From Eremophila alpestris peregrina (lineage: Eukaryota; Chordata; Aves; Passeriformes; Alaudidae): DNA of 64,000 nt. Position 1 is the stretch's first letter. Each line of letters begins with the position of its first letter. Under the pieces are notes generated by a model, which saw only the letters and a program-made list of their open reading frames with translations, ran no database searches and was not told the origin of the DNA. The stretch spans positions 12,330,327 through 12,394,326 of the forward strand of contig WMCF01000025.1 of the NCBI GenBank assembly GCA_009792885.1, given 5' to 3'. Of this stretch, positions 11,768-25,269 are shown in pieces. Made by a program: the position numbers and the translations under genes.

Positions 11768-14700
11768 CCTAAAATCAAGAAATATAAAGCTGTATGTTTC
11801 TTTACACGATTTTACAATAAGCAGTGCTACATTTCTTCTAACAAATGTTATGAGAGCGGTGGTAAGACCTGTTTTGCTATTTTGGATCCTAATATTGATT
11901 TCATTTTTATCTGTAAAAATAACACTGCAGGCAATGTGATCAATATGACCAATTATATCGTGCTAAAAATCCAGTTAACAAACTTTTTGTGTCTGCTGTA
12001 GTGGTAGGGTTTAATTCCAGGAAGATAACTAATTTCTGACTTTACAGAGAAGACATGAATATATGCATAACTATTTCCAAAATTTTGTCTTTACTTAGAC
12101 CTTACATGTCTGGCCTCGGAAGAAAGTTAAAAAAACCTGAGTTTAATTCTAATTTTGGTTTGGGTTAGACAATATGACCCCTTTTTCACTAGGCTACAAA
12201 ATCACTATGTATCCAAATATTTTTGTATAATCAGCAGGTCCTTGGAAAAAAGGTTCATAGGAAAATATATTAATTTTTTATTATCCATTTACACAGTTTG
12301 ATTTGGAGCCCTTTGAAGTTAAGCATGTTAATTTTAAACCAATATCAGGATGGAAGGGATAATTTGAAAATATTTAATAAAAAAAAGAGTGAATATTAAT
12401 TTATTGTTATTTTGATGTACAAGCAAGTATCTCATTAATTTCAATCAGAGGACAAAATTAAAATTAGGTGGGTTTGACATACTGGAAAAAACCCTCAAAA
12501 AGTTCTTTCAACATAGTCATCTGAAATTAAAGCTTTAAACTAAGTCGAATATACTGTTGATAAGTTAAATAATTGGAATTAGATCCCAGAACTGTATTAG
12601 GCTTCTTCATGGACTGGAATATGATAGTCACATAGATGTAGCTTGCCACTCAGGAAAGAAAAGCCTAGAGGAAATAAAGCTATTCTACTTAACTAAAGCC
12701 AGAAAAAATTCAGTGTGTTCAAATACTTTGGAACATACTTAGAAAAAAGAAATTAGTAGTTTTGATACTTTGATACTGTCTATAAAGAAAAATGGATCCA
12801 TTCTTCCTATAATGAACAGACCTATTATTTAATTTATCAGATAGATTGTAAAAAGAAGCAATGAAGATTTTTTTTCTTCAACTGCAGACACCTGATAACC
12901 CTGTAGATGGAAAAAGAGGTTTTCTGAAATCAGATTTACATGTTCATACATGAAAATGGAGTATTAAATGTATCCTTCTCAATAATTCAATGATCTGCTG
13001 AGATAACGAGTTTGAAGAGTCATGTTAAGAGATATAGAAATAAAATTTGCCAAAAAGTAAAGAAGAAAATTTTGGAAGGATTCAGAGAAACTGGCAGAAA
13101 CTGTTAACAGTTTAGCCTTTCCCAGTACTATCAGATTTAGAAAATGCTTTGAGACTTAACCTATAGATGAAATGTATTTGCCCCTTGTAGGGGCAAATTG
13201 TCATTGCCATCAAGATCAGGTTAAACCAGGCAAGGAAGTCTCACATCTTTCTGCAGGCTTATATTAAATGATTAGCCTGTAGGCTACATGTATTTGTTTG
13301 TTGCCATGAGCAGTTCAAATGAGAAAAACCAGAATTCCTGTAATCTGTTTTTTTATATAAAAAAAGGGACTTGTAATTCTGCTGTTATGAAAGTCTGATC
13401 TGTTGAAGATGAGAGTATCAGACTTTATTGAAGCAGTCCATTTTCCTAGGGATACCTCAGCATAAATTTTCAAATAGATGTTAACATCAGCATTTTCCTT
13501 ATTAATTGGCCATATAAAATATGGAAAATGCACATAATTCATATGCAATTGAAAAATACATAAGTAAGACAAACTCCCTATTAGCAATATGGCATATTTT
13601 AAATTGGAGCTACAGTTGCTTTATGTAGATTTTTTTCAGCATCATGGTTTTGTGTACTTATACATCTACATCCACAATTACATTGAATAAATATGCCTTA
13701 AAGACCTGTCCAGTCATGAAGGGAAGCTGTATGTATTGAGCTTCATCTTCCTAATGTTATGCAATTATTATTGTGGGGAGAGAAATTATTTCTTTATCTA
13801 ACAATATTAGCCCCTCTCCTTTTTGTTATTCATTTCCTCCTTTTCTCTCATAGAAGAGACAGGTTAAGAAGTTGACTGACTTTGAATGGAAAAGAATCAC
13901 AGAATTAATTAAGCTGGAACATATGCTTTTGTTTTGTTTGGTTATCTATCTGAGTTTTGAAAAATCTGTATAGGATTCCTAATATTAATCTTATTCTAAA
14001 ATTTCTTAAATGGCAGTCCTCAGCTGCCTTGGCTTCCTTTGAAATAACCCAGGAGTTAGAAATAATGTATTGAATAGATTTATGAACAAAAATCCATGGT
14101 GAAAGTGATTAGCCTATCACTTTCTGGGTTTCAGGCAGTGTTCCTGTGCAGCTGAGGGAGTGTTTATGAAGGCAACAGATAATTTCATAACCCACAAAAC
14201 AGAAAGTCCCAAAAGCAAACAAATTTACATCCCTCCAGTGTCTCCATCACTATCTGCAATGCTAGGAAACCTGACTAAACATTTTGGATGGTGTCCTTCA
14301 TTTTAGGGTGACCCGTCAGAGATTCTAAAGACTTAATTTCCAATGGTTAAATGCTCAGAGTTGTAATATAAGAATCTATTCAAACTCGGTTTGGAATGTA
14401 TGACCTGTAAACAGCAGTCTCTTTCAAAAGGGGTACACAGAATTATTAGAAGGACTTAGAGTGCTATCTTCAAACTCAGATTAGAGTGCTTCCTCACTTC
14501 GAAGGTGTTGAAAAGATATACATCAACTGACAAAGTCTTCAAATGCTATAATGATGGGGCAGTGAAAAGCCCCAGGGAAATCAACAATTCAGTAGGTCTT
14601 TCTTCAAAGTAGAATCAAACAGCGCATGATAAATAAGACTTAGGAATGACACTGAAAAAGAGAATAAACTATATAAAAGCTGCCCATTTAATGAGAAGTG

Positions 14701-17349
14701 TCCCTCTTGGGAACAAGAGGAAGTGGTAGTCCTCTGGAAGATGTGTGCAAAAATGTCATTACAGTGAGTTGTGCACAAAAAATGAAATCACCAATGTTTT
14801 TAATACACTATTGTATATGTTTACAAGGCATTTTGAGGCAAGCAACCTGAACCATGGAGAGACTGTCAGTTCTGTAGGCTGCATCTATAGCTGTAAATTA
14901 AATAGTGACCAGGAGCATGCTGTTTCACCAAACTCTTAGAACAACAGTTTGTGTGCCTCTGGCTTGTCTCTCAGATCATTCATAAGTGCAGTCTGCAAGC
15001 TAGATGTCATCGTTTCAGGAAGCCTTCCCAACTGGAAGTTTGTATGAGAACCTATTCCAAAGGAGAAGTTTAATATTAGGTATCCAGGCTGTTCAGTGGC
15101 AGCTGCCTTCAGCACTGGAGAATGAACTCAGGCATATTCAGTCTCCTAACTAGAGCACAGTCAATGTGGCACTCCTTACTAAAAGTGAATTACTAATTGA
15201 GACATAATTTTCTGTGTCTGAATTTGATGTGTATATTATTTAACAAAGTGATTTTTATGGATTCTCAAGTCTATGTATATTCCAAAGTTCTCCAGTAATC
15301 ATGTTTAATAATTTTTGAAATTAAACATTCTTCAGGAGCTCTTTGTATATTTCCACTTGGGTCACACTAGAACACTGGAGATACACAATATCTGAGACTA
15401 CCCATTTCCTAAGATGAATAAAAGAGAGTGAATCTAGCCACATCTTATTTCCTGTTTGGCTGGACAAAGTGTAAAAGATCAGATCACAAATGATATATTC
15501 AACATTTTCACATTCATTGCACTAAAATTTCTTTTATCTGGAAAGAAATGTAATATTTTTTAAACTGCTGCCTTTTCTAGTAGTATTATCCAGTCACCAT
15601 TTCTGAAAGATGGCTAAAGCAGAAGTCTAAGCTGACTTAGGTTTACACTGCAGAGGGCACATATAGTTTAAGCAGTGGTGTATAAGTGCTTTTGTTCATG
15701 TGTTGGCTTACTGGTCACACACACCCAATACTGAAGATATTTTCCAGCAGTGGTTTGTTGCTTGTTGGCCACAGCACTTGGCTGCTACAGCAGTTGCATG
15801 TTGACTGCGGCCACCAGCTGGGCAGCCCCCGCTGGAAGAAATCCACTCCCACAGGGATGAGTGATCGATCGTTCCTCCAGCCAGAGTGTTCCCACTCCCA
15901 CTGTACTGGTCACGAATCCTGAGATCTGGAGGCTTCGGGTTTTAATCTTGTGTTTGATGTAAGAGGTCATGTCTTCCTTCAAACACCAAGGAGCCCGCAA
16001 AAATTTTGTGAGCCTGAATATTTAGGGAATTACAATGGCCCTAGGAAACTTGATTTGGAATTGAATGATTTTTGTTAAAGCTGAAACTGAATTCCTCAAA
16101 TCTATTTTCTATTTGTGTTGTGACTCTGCAAAAATACTGTGAGTATGTAGAAGTTAAGACATTCTTGAGTATTTAATTTATTTGAACTGCTCATTATTGT
16201 TCTATATTAATTGTAACACTCTATTGCACTTCTTAAACTAGACCTAAGTTAAAATAAATTCTCTTTTTTTCTACATGGGGAAAAAGTATAGAGGGAGGCC
16301 TATATGTACAAACATGTAAAGTTACATCTCTGAATAATCTTTTAACTAAATTAACACTTATAATATTTGAATTTTGAAACTTTTTTTTAATCCTCAAATG
16401 TGAAGGTGTATTTGTTATAAATCCTCTGTATAGAACTATCATCAAATATGATATTACTAAGGCTTTTGAAGTTTTCCTACCCAATGTTGTGGGTAATATT
16501 TTAGACTCTTTAACCTAATTTTATTGTTTCTGTCATTTTACAATAGCACAAAGACCTGCAGGCTTTCATCTCTTTTGGGGCTTTATAATCAAAACTGTCA
16601 CATTGGATGCCTGAGGAAAGCTCACAGCTCTAAGTAATTTGTTTCCTTACAAAGTTGTCTTGAGGAGTGCCACAAGAGCCTAACACAATTGAAAATATGG
16701 GGTGTTGGGAGACAGCAAAACAGACTGAGAAAGGGACTGAGAAAGAGCTGTTGTCACTGGTTCCCAGAATGTCTCACTGAAAACAAGTAAAAGTAAACAG
16801 ATAAATGTTAATATGTAGTTTTAAGACCCCAGAGGATGACTGTGTAAGCAAATTTAAAATTTTGCTTGGCCATATAATAAATTGTTGTCAGTCACTCAGT
16901 TTTACCACAGCAGAAATGACTGGTCTGATACTATAACATTTTTCCTTACTAGAATATAATTTTTTAATTGTCTTGTGCAGAAATGTCTGTATTTTTTTAA
17001 ACCTCACAAACGTTGATGAGATGTTCTCACAGGGAATTCATCTGAGGCCTTCAACTAATCTGTGCCCTAAAACACTCATTTGCTGTGTTTATAAAATGAG
17101 ATGGGACAAACAACTTGTTCTAATTCACAGATATCTTAAGATTCAATAATTTCATATTTGTCCCATGTTAATACCAGAGATAAATTCAGGGAGTGAAATA
17201 AGAAAATAAATAAATAAAAATTCCAGGAAACATAGATGTGATGACTCCATACTCATTACATGAATGACAACTTTGAAGGAACTGGAATTTCAGAAAAATC
17301 TGAGCTTTGGTAAACTAAAAATTAAGCAGGTTAATTTTCTATCCTCAAA

Positions 17350-17370
17350 AGTCTTTTTTTTTTTTTTTTT
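17350..17370 (+). repeat. Poly(T) run
   Basis: Homopolymer T run of about 18 bp (from about 17354), located about 35 bp upstream of the first ERVL-like LTR. Confidence 0.85.
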
Positions 17371-17402
17371 ATACAGATGGCCTTAATAAGTGTATTAAAA
17401 TG

Positions 17403-18686
17403 TGTCGTGGTTTGAGGGGGAAATGAAAAAAAAGTTGGATTCCCCAGGAAGTAGTTAGAGGTTAGACACGCCTCTGAGAATACAAGGAGTTAAAAGAAGC
17501 AAGAGTTTCCGGGGAGGTCTCTCTCTGGTTCCGGCTGCAGGTGAGCACACTGCTCTGCCTCCCCCCGCCACCCCCAGCTCGCAGGGCTGGGGGGGGGGGG
17601 AATAATCAAAGAGGGAAGGGTGGAGGTGTCCTCTGTTCCTCTTCTCTACCCCGGCCCCTTTGCCCTCCCCCAGGAAGATATCAGTACTTTGGAAGAAGCT
17701 GGCAGCAAAGAGGGGGGGGAGCCGGCAGATGGAGAGAGAGCTCAGCTGGGTAGGAGGCACCGATGTTGCGGCCTGACTGGGAACTGAGAACTTTTAACTC
17801 TTTTGAAGCAGAAAGGAACCTTTTCTAGACTGATTTTTTTTTTTTTTTGGATGGTGGTTTAAGAGAGAGAGAGAGACAACCTGGGACTGAGATGCTAAAG
17901 GAAGATGAAAAGAATTTCCGATGGGCAGAGATGAAGAGGAGTGGCTTTGACGCTGAACTTTTCTTGCATAATATTAGCCACCGACGAGCCTGAATTCTCC
18001 TGGACTGTGTTCTAGGGTGGATGCTGTTGGCCTTGAGCCAGGGAATTGTGGCAGTTGTTTGCCATGGAGGAGCATGAACAGAGAAGAGAAGAAGGGGGTG
18101 TGGCGGTGCCCTCTGTCTTCATGGTTTTGAAGATCTCTGTTCTTGGAACCCTTGGCCCCACGGGAAAATGGGGGTGATCGGAGTGGTTATGTTTTTGGTA
18201 TTTGGCTAAGCATCCTTGAAGAGCCCTATGTGCAGTTTGGGTCCATGGATGGTAGTGAGAGCACGAGACATGGAGAGAAGAGAGTGTTACCCTGACACAC
18301 TTCTTTCTGGGGTGGTGTCATGGGTGACAGGGAAGCATGGGAGGGTGGACCCCTGTGTATTCCTGTGGGGAGGTCTATGGTGCAAGAGAGACTTCTCTCT
18401 CTTTGTTGAATTGAAGATTTAGTTTTTTTAGTGGTGTAAAGCAAGTAGAATGGAAGGGAATGTGAAGTGTATATGCTTAAGTGTGGAAGGGTTGGAAACT
18501 GGGGGGAAGAGGAGAGGAAATGTTCTAGAGGGTTTTCATTTCTGTTAATCTGTAGTTTAATAAAAGTTTGTTTTGTCTTGAAGGTTTGGGCCTGCTTTGC
18601 TCTGTTCTTGATTACATCCCACAGTAGTTGTTAAGAAATGTACATTCATAGGTGCACTGGCATGGTGCCAGGGCAAACCTATGACA
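17403..18686 (+). mobile_element. ERVL-like solo LTR, copy A (1284 bp)
   Basis: Begins TGTCGTGGTTTGAGGGG and ends GCAAACCTATGACA. AATAAA lies at 18559-18564, about 120 bp from the 3' end, as expected for plus orientation. Flanks are aaatg (17398-17402) and aaagg (18687-18691), a 4-of-5 match consistent with an aged 5-bp TSD. It is the same family as 20750-22243: shared words include GGTTAGACACGCCTCTGAGAAT, TTTCCGGGGAGGTCTCTCTCT and CAGCTCGCAGGGCTGGGGGG. No retroviral genes are present. The long frames over the GC-rich 5' half on both strands are shadows. Confidence 0.85.
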
Positions 18687-18744
18687 AAAGGTTAAATAAT
18701 ATGAATGACATGTTCAAAACAGAATTATACAGGTAATTTTTAAG

Positions 18745-18860
18745 ATTGTGTTGGTTTAATACCAGCTGGCAACTAAGCCCATGGAGCTGCTTGCTCACTC
18801 TTCTGGGTGGGATGGAAGAAAGAACTGGAGAAGTAAAAGTGAGAAAACTAGTGCTTCAAG
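18745..18860. mobile_element. Possible LTR-derived repeat fragment
   Basis: The segment with CAGCTGGCAACTAAGCCCA, GAGCTGCTTGCTCACTC and AAGTAAAAGTGAGAAAACT resembles a dispersed avian LTR-type repeat by recognised wording. It is short, without visible termini or TSD, and unconfirmed. Confidence 0.4.
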
Positions 18861-20749
18861 AAAGTAAAAGTTACACATGCAAGGAACAGTTCTAATTTTA
18901 AATATTTTTAAATAGGAAAATGATGTTGCATAATCTTGTCCTCTGAGACACAGAGGAAAGCAAGATATCTGAGAGAACTTAGACAAGCTCCAAATTTTGA
19001 ATGAGATAAGCTCATCTTAAGATATACCTCTGAGATACATGGCTTACCTTACTCCTGAAACTCAGATTGAATGTATGCAGGGAACACTCTGTGAGCTTCC
19101 CATGTGATCCCTATTTCAGGCTATTAAGTTCTGCAAGCTTTAGAATTTTACTAGATTCTTGGGAAAAAACCAAACCAAAACAAAAGCAGGATGTTTAATT
19201 ATGCTTCTTGCAGGGTTATTGTTACAATTTAATGAAGAAATATGTAAACTGTCAGTGTAAGAATAACACCATAACTGGTTTGTTTATATTTTTAAAATTT
19301 AAAAAGTTCTTTTTTGGCTTATACTCTTTGAGAGATATATTTGCAATTTTTTTTTTTTTTAATGTGAATACCATACCATGTTTTTTGGATTTAGTTCAGC
19401 TCCGTAATTCTTTTCCTTTGCATGCCTTTAAAATAATTTTCTTATTGGCATCACTTGTACTAAAACATTACAAACAGTCCCCACTGTTAACATCCAAGCC
19501 CTTTTTTCTGGCAATAAGAAATATAAACACTCTTTCACACAAAAGACTGTTTAACATTTGAAAGGAGGTGTCCACCAGTTGTCCCTTAGCATTTGGCAGT
19601 AGGTACATCTCTCTTCTTTTCAGACAGTGGTACCTTTCTTTGATTTTGTTCATGGATTCCCTACTCAGGTTTTTAAAGTATTGCTTATGATATGTGCTGC
19701 ATTTTTGTTGAATTATTATATCTGAGGAATTAAGAGAAATCTAATCTGTTATCTATCTATCTATCACTGATCTATTTCTCTCTATCTCTTTATTTATCTG
19801 TTTCTCTACATTTATATGAATAATTCTGTTCATGATTTTCTTACTTTTGTTTGAACACAAAGAACAAACCGCAAGTTTTCACATTCTTTAACCAAACATT
19901 GGTCTTTTGTTAAATAAATTGTCCTCTCCCACTACCTTTTCTAAGAAAGGTCTCCACCTGTTTGGAGCAAAAGAGCTGGAGGCACAGCATGCACTATCTT
20001 GGTAGCCTGGCTGAATTTCATATAGCCATAATTTCATATAGCCATTTCAACCAAATGTTCAAAGCAGTATATGTTGAAATTCCTGAGTTAGCTATTGATA
20101 CACAGGAAACGTGAGCTGAAAACCACACATTGCTTCTGGAGAAACAATGGAGAATCTGGAGAAAGTAAAAATCTTTCTTCAGAAAAGTTTGCTTGTCTTG
20201 TTTTTTGGTTTATTTTCCCCTGTGGAAATTGGGGAGGGTGTATCTACGTGGCTGCATGAGGGTGACCCAAACTTCATTGTTCTGGAATCTAATCAAGTCA
20301 CTTTGATGTGGTGCTTTGCTTTATCTAACAAGACCGTACTCACTTGTGGTCTGATCACTTCCATTTATTTATTTGGTTTGGTTTGGGTTTTTTAAACATA
20401 GTGTGTTTACTATACCATACTCCAAAACTCCTATACCATATTCCACTCAAGGAGGTGTCATGGTGGCATTCATCCCATCCTGGCTCATAATCTGAATGAA
20501 ATCTTTTAAATGCTTAATTGTCGTTGATCATCTGCGTGGGTTATCTTGTCACAAAAGGAAATTAGGTTTGATAAGCAGTAAATACTATTACTGTCCATTT
20601 ACGGGAAGAACATAGGTAATGCAATTATTATTATGGGATACTTTTTATTCAAAATATGGAGGAGGTCAGCTTTAAAACCATTCCATTTTGACAAGCTGTT
20701 AAATTCAAGAACCATAAAATTTGAGAAGTTCAATCAGTCTTTATAATAG
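18861..20749. other. Unassigned DNA between two related LTRs
   Basis: No gag, pol or env remnants occur here, so the LTRs on either side are not the two ends of one provirus. Holds a short (ATCT)n run at about 19749-19766 and a T/G tract near 20370-20392. Confidence 0.5.
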
Positions 20750-21004
20750 TGTCGTGGTTTAGGGGAAGTGGCCCCAAAGGAAGTAATTAAAGAAAGGTTA
20801 GACACGCCTCTGAGAATCCAAGGGGTTAAAAGCAGGAGGAATTTCCGGGGAGGTCTCTCTCTGTTCCTGGCCGCAGGTGAGCAAACTGCTCTGCCCCCTG
20901 CCCCCACCCCAGCTCGCAGGGCTGGGGGGGGGGGGGGGGGGAGAGAAGTCGAAGAGGTGAAGGGTGGAGTTTCTTTTCCCCCCCCCAGGGAAAAAAAAAA
21001 GCAG

Positions 21005-21036
<32 letters not shown>

Positions 21037-22243
21037 AAGGGGGGGAAGCTGGGCCGGAGAGAGAGAGGGAGGGAGAGAGGGGAGAGGGCTGAGACATGTG
21101 AGGCAAGGTGCGGGCCTCGTCCCCTTGCACCCCCCCCCCCGGGCCCCCCCCGGACCCCCCTTCCCCCCCCCAGGGAAGACCTCGGAGAGCAGCGGCAGCA
21201 GCGAGAGAGGGGAAAAAGCCTGGCCGCGGACGGAGATTGCTCCTGCATGGGGGAGGTGGCAGCGAAGAGGAAAAAAGCCGGGCGGACGCAGAGAGAGAGA
21301 AAATGAGATAAGGACATTGAGAAGAGCTTTTAACCCTTTTTTGAGCAGAAGGGAACCTTTTTGGACTGATTTTCCCTTTGGACAGTAGTAAGAATGAGAG
21401 CAAGTAGAAGTTGGGACTGAGATGTTAAAGGAAGATGAAGAGATACCCGAGCGTGGCAGAGAAGAAGAGAAGTGGCTCTAAAGCTGGACATTTTCTTGCT
21501 TAATATAGCCATAGACTCAGACTTAAATTCTGTGGAACTGGATTTTGGGCAGATGCTACAAGCTTAAGCCAAGAAATTGTGGCAGTGATGGCCAGTGGAA
21601 GAAGTGGAATGTGAAACCTCGTATGCTTCCTAGCTGAAGGAAAGGGCTGTGGTGAAGCCCCTGTGTGTTTGCCTTCATGGTGAAGGTTTTGGAACCCTTT
21701 GGCCCCGGGGGAAAATGGGGAAGATTGAAGTGTTGGGTTCTTGGTATTGAGTTGAGCATCCTTGATAAGTCCCAGGTGCAGTTTGGTCCATAATGGTGGT
21801 GAGAGCACCAGATATGAGCAGAAAGAGAAGAACGTTACCCGACGGACTTCCTTTTGGGATTGTCATGGGTAACATGGGAGGAAATGGGAGGGCGGACTTC
21901 CCCCCCCCCTTGTGTACTCCGGTGGGGAAAGTCTGTGGTGCAAGAGAGACTTCTCTCTCCGTTGCTGAATTGAAGATTAGTTTTTTTCAGTGGAGATAAA
22001 CAGAAGGGAATGTGAATTGTATACGTTTGTGAGTGTGGAAGGTTTGGAAACTGGGGAAGAGGAGGAAAAATGCTCAAGAAGGTCTTAATTTCTGTCAATT
22101 TGTAGTTGTAGTTTAATAAATTTTGTTTTTGTCTCTAAAGTCTAGGCCTGCTCTGCTCTGGTCTCAGTCACATCCCACAGCAGATTTCACCAAATACATA
22201 TTCATAGGTGCACTGGCACCATTGCCAGGGCAAACCTATGACA
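20750..22243 (+). mobile_element. ERVL-like solo LTR, copy B (1494 bp), perfect TSD
   Basis: Begins TGTCGTGGTTTAGGGGAAG and ends GCAAACCTATGACA. A perfect 5-bp duplication aatag flanks it at 20745-20749 and 22244-22248. AATAAA is at 22115-22120, about 125 bp from the 3' end. It is longer than copy A through extra GC-rich, C-run and (AGC)n sequence around 20990-21190. The 200-codon frames on both strands (about 20768-21403) are glycine/proline/serine/arginine-rich translations of this GC-rich block and are not genes. Confidence 0.9.
21006..21032 (+). repeat. (AGC)9 microsatellite inside LTR copy B
   Basis: Nine uninterrupted AGC triplets, absent from the related LTR at 17403-18686, so it expanded in this copy or its subfamily. 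Confidence 0.93.
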
Positions 22244-22248
22244 AATAG

Positions 22249-24085
22249 GTCTCAGAATACCTGAGCAATGTCCAGGATCCTAGGAAAGAGAGTTATTGAT
22301 GCACTTACACTTAAATTATTACTGCTTTAACAACTAAACTAGTAACTTTGGTATTGATTCTAGCCAAAAGTCCTGATGAATTGTATGAGTAAAATCTCTT
22401 GTTGATCTTCATATGTCAAGGGACTACCCAGCTATTGGAAACCTCATTTTCAGAAACTTTGCAAGTTCTGCCTCCAAATAAGATTTGAAGGCCTAGCAGT
22501 AATCTGTGCCATCTCCCAGTTTGCAAAGATAAATTAGGACAGATTTAACTTTAGATTAGTTCATCATCATTATCTAGGAAATGCAACCAAAGCATCTGTG
22601 TAGGTGCCTTGCAGTTCTATAATCATTCTCTGAAATTCATAGCCTAAGTATAGCATTTTCTCACCAGGAAGTAGTATGAGATCATATATTTCAAAATATG
22701 AGTTATTCAACCATAAGAAGATCAGAAAATGTTAAGGAAAGAATTTATGAAGTCCAACAGAAACATTCCCTTTGCCATGTTGAACTTGTCACAATTCTTG
22801 TAATTTCTTTCTCTTGCAAGAAATACTCCTGTTGTGAGGCCCTAACAGAAATCCTCCTAGGAAAGTACAACCAAAGAATGACAAAAAATAATGACATAAG
22901 CTTATCCTCTTCTGAGCATACATTCCCTAGAGAAATTAAACAAAATCTGTAAAGAGATTTTGTAATGGAAGTTACGAGAGGTGATTTAAATTAGTAGGCA
23001 GAAAGCCATTTAAAAGACACAATATTCTATAGTTATTAAAGTTACTAAGAATAGAACTATTCTATCTAGGATTTAGTCATACAGCTAGAAATGCTGCGAC
23101 TTATAATAAAAATAGCTACGAAAAAACAGTAACATCATCACTAAAAGTCTGTGCAAAAGGCTGTGTAAAGCCAACTAAATCCAAAGTAAAAAATATCATG
23201 CTTATATCTATAAAAATTTTGTGGGTTTCTTAAATGTTGTGGACTTCCAGCCACATTTGAGAGCCACATAAGAGAGAGCCAAACACAGCCAAATAGGTGA
23301 ATTAGCAGTTCTATCACGTGTGAAGAAAACACCTCAAACCATAAAAGAGACCATTAGTCATCAAATGTTTTATGAGTTCATCAGTTAAAGGCTTAAATAT
23401 AAACTTAATTAAATTAGTTGAATATGGTTTTGAAGGGATACAGTTCTGCCTGTTGCTGTGTGAAAGATAATTAGAGACCCAAGAATGCCTCAGTGAGACT
23501 TCTTGAAGAACAGGGTTTGGCTTGCCCTGGGATCTGCTTCCAGTTAAGGTCTGCACTGTCACAAAACACATGCCCTCTTTACAAAATGCTCTTTATAAAA
23601 AAGCTAACTGAGGATGACATGAGCAAAGAAAATTTTTAAAGAGTGAAACAAATAAAACCTTGAATAAGTATGGGTTTTACCAATAGCTCTTATTTCCTGC
23701 ACATCTGTTATGATTGGATCCCCAGATGCACAGACTAGGTGCTACTTACTAGTCTGTTGTGGTGAACTTGGTCTGTATGGGCAAAGAGCAATCGAACATC
23801 CATATATGTATAACAGATTGAAAAAAAAAAAAAGGATTTTCTTCCTCAGGGAAAAAAAATTGAAAGTTTTATGTTTTCTTTGAATTTCCAAAAGATGTGG
23901 GATGGAGAAAGAAATCATCTTTGGATAATAGGTTTATTGATTATACCTGTGTGAAACTGAGCAAATATGTTTATTACCTTTTAGCACTAGATTTCAAGCT
24001 GTAAAAAAGAGCTACAAAAAATTTGTATTTGACGTTCCAAGGGATGCAAAACATCTAAATAAATAGCAAATATTTTCTTCTGTAA
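22249..24085. other. Unassigned AT-rich DNA up to the palindrome edge
   Basis: About 1.8 kb with no gene or repeat recognised, apart from a 14-bp A run at about 23820. Confidence 0.45.
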
Positions 24086-25269
24086 TTTTAAATGGTAGTA
24101 CTAAATATAAATGTAATGTAATGTAATAGGGACATAGTAAAAATTCTAATTCTATATACAGGTGGGGTAGAGTGTAAGAAACATTTTTGTTGATTTCCTT
24201 TAGTTGCTACAGTACTACAATTCCCAACTAGACAAAATAGTTACATGACCTGCCTAACCACTATTACTCAAACCCACTGATTTCTCTTTCCTATGATAAT
24301 TTCCTCTTGAAATTTAGGAATACAAATTAGATTTTTTTTCTCTGATAGAACCTAGAATCTTAATGAAGCTATATGAGTCTTTTATCCATATTCATCATTA
24401 TATCTTTAGCTAAAGAACAGTTAGATATTACACATTAATTTTAGAAGGTTTTATGTTCTGAAGAAAGTATTCCATGGTGAATGTAAGTGGAAAATGCATT
24501 TTGTGGGCTATCTTGACATACTTGTACATCTGAGACAATGAGGGTTTTTTCCAGATTTTTTCAGAATTTCATGTGATACAAGTGATGCCAGAGTTGAAGA
24601 CTATTCCCCAGAAGGGACCAAAATCACAGTAGTGTTTGCTAGCAAGGCAGTAACTTCACATGATTTGCACTGTAATTTTGAGGAAAATTCTACCTGTTGG
24701 TCATTCCACAAACAAATATGAGTGGTTTTGTTGGTTGACTGCTGATCATTTGATCAGAAATAAACTAGCAATATCTATTCAGGATTCAGTCTTGTTCTAG
24801 AGAAGACATTTATGTTATAATAAACTAATGTAATTCTGGAAATCATGCTACTGTGATATGAAAATATGGATGAACCTCACTCAGTTTCATGTAAGGAAGT
24901 ATCTGGATGACTGAGACATATTTATATTGCCAAAATCCACTGAATTTCTGAAGCATCTCAGTAAAAAAAGGAGACACCATAGTGTGTTTTAAAAATTTAA
25001 TAAAGGAAAAAGTGCATGTACCAGTAAAGATTTGTTTTGCATCATTTCTTCATACATTGAACTATGGCCCCTAATCATGACATTTCTTAGACTGGTGACT
25101 GGTATTCAGAGATAATGGACATACAACTGACTTTTTTGCTAAACAGAAACAAATGTGTAATGAGGAGTCTAGAAAACAAAGAAAATAAAGATGGCAAAGC
25201 ACCAGGTTTGGAAAAGGCGCAAGAAAATAAGCATAAAATTGTACATTCACACAAACATTCACATTAGAA

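Larger units (their letters stand above)
10851..17402. other. Unassigned AT-rich DNA
   Basis: About 6.5 kb without a supportable gene. Frames are short and random. A possible CR1 tail relic (GAATCACAGAATTAATTAAG, 13892-13911) and an A/C-rich tract (11684-11767) are the only repeat signals. 15690-15990 is somewhat more GC-rich, with no identifiable domain. Confidence 0.45.

Noticed and set aside
20768..21403. Frames of about 200 codons on both strands as genes
   Set aside because: They lie wholly within an LTR with a perfect TSD, over GC-rich low-complexity DNA, and are biased glycine/proline/serine/arginine-rich translations with no domain.
17403..22243. The two similar LTRs as ends of one provirus
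   Set aside because: Each has its own flanking duplication and there is no gag, pol or env sequence between them.
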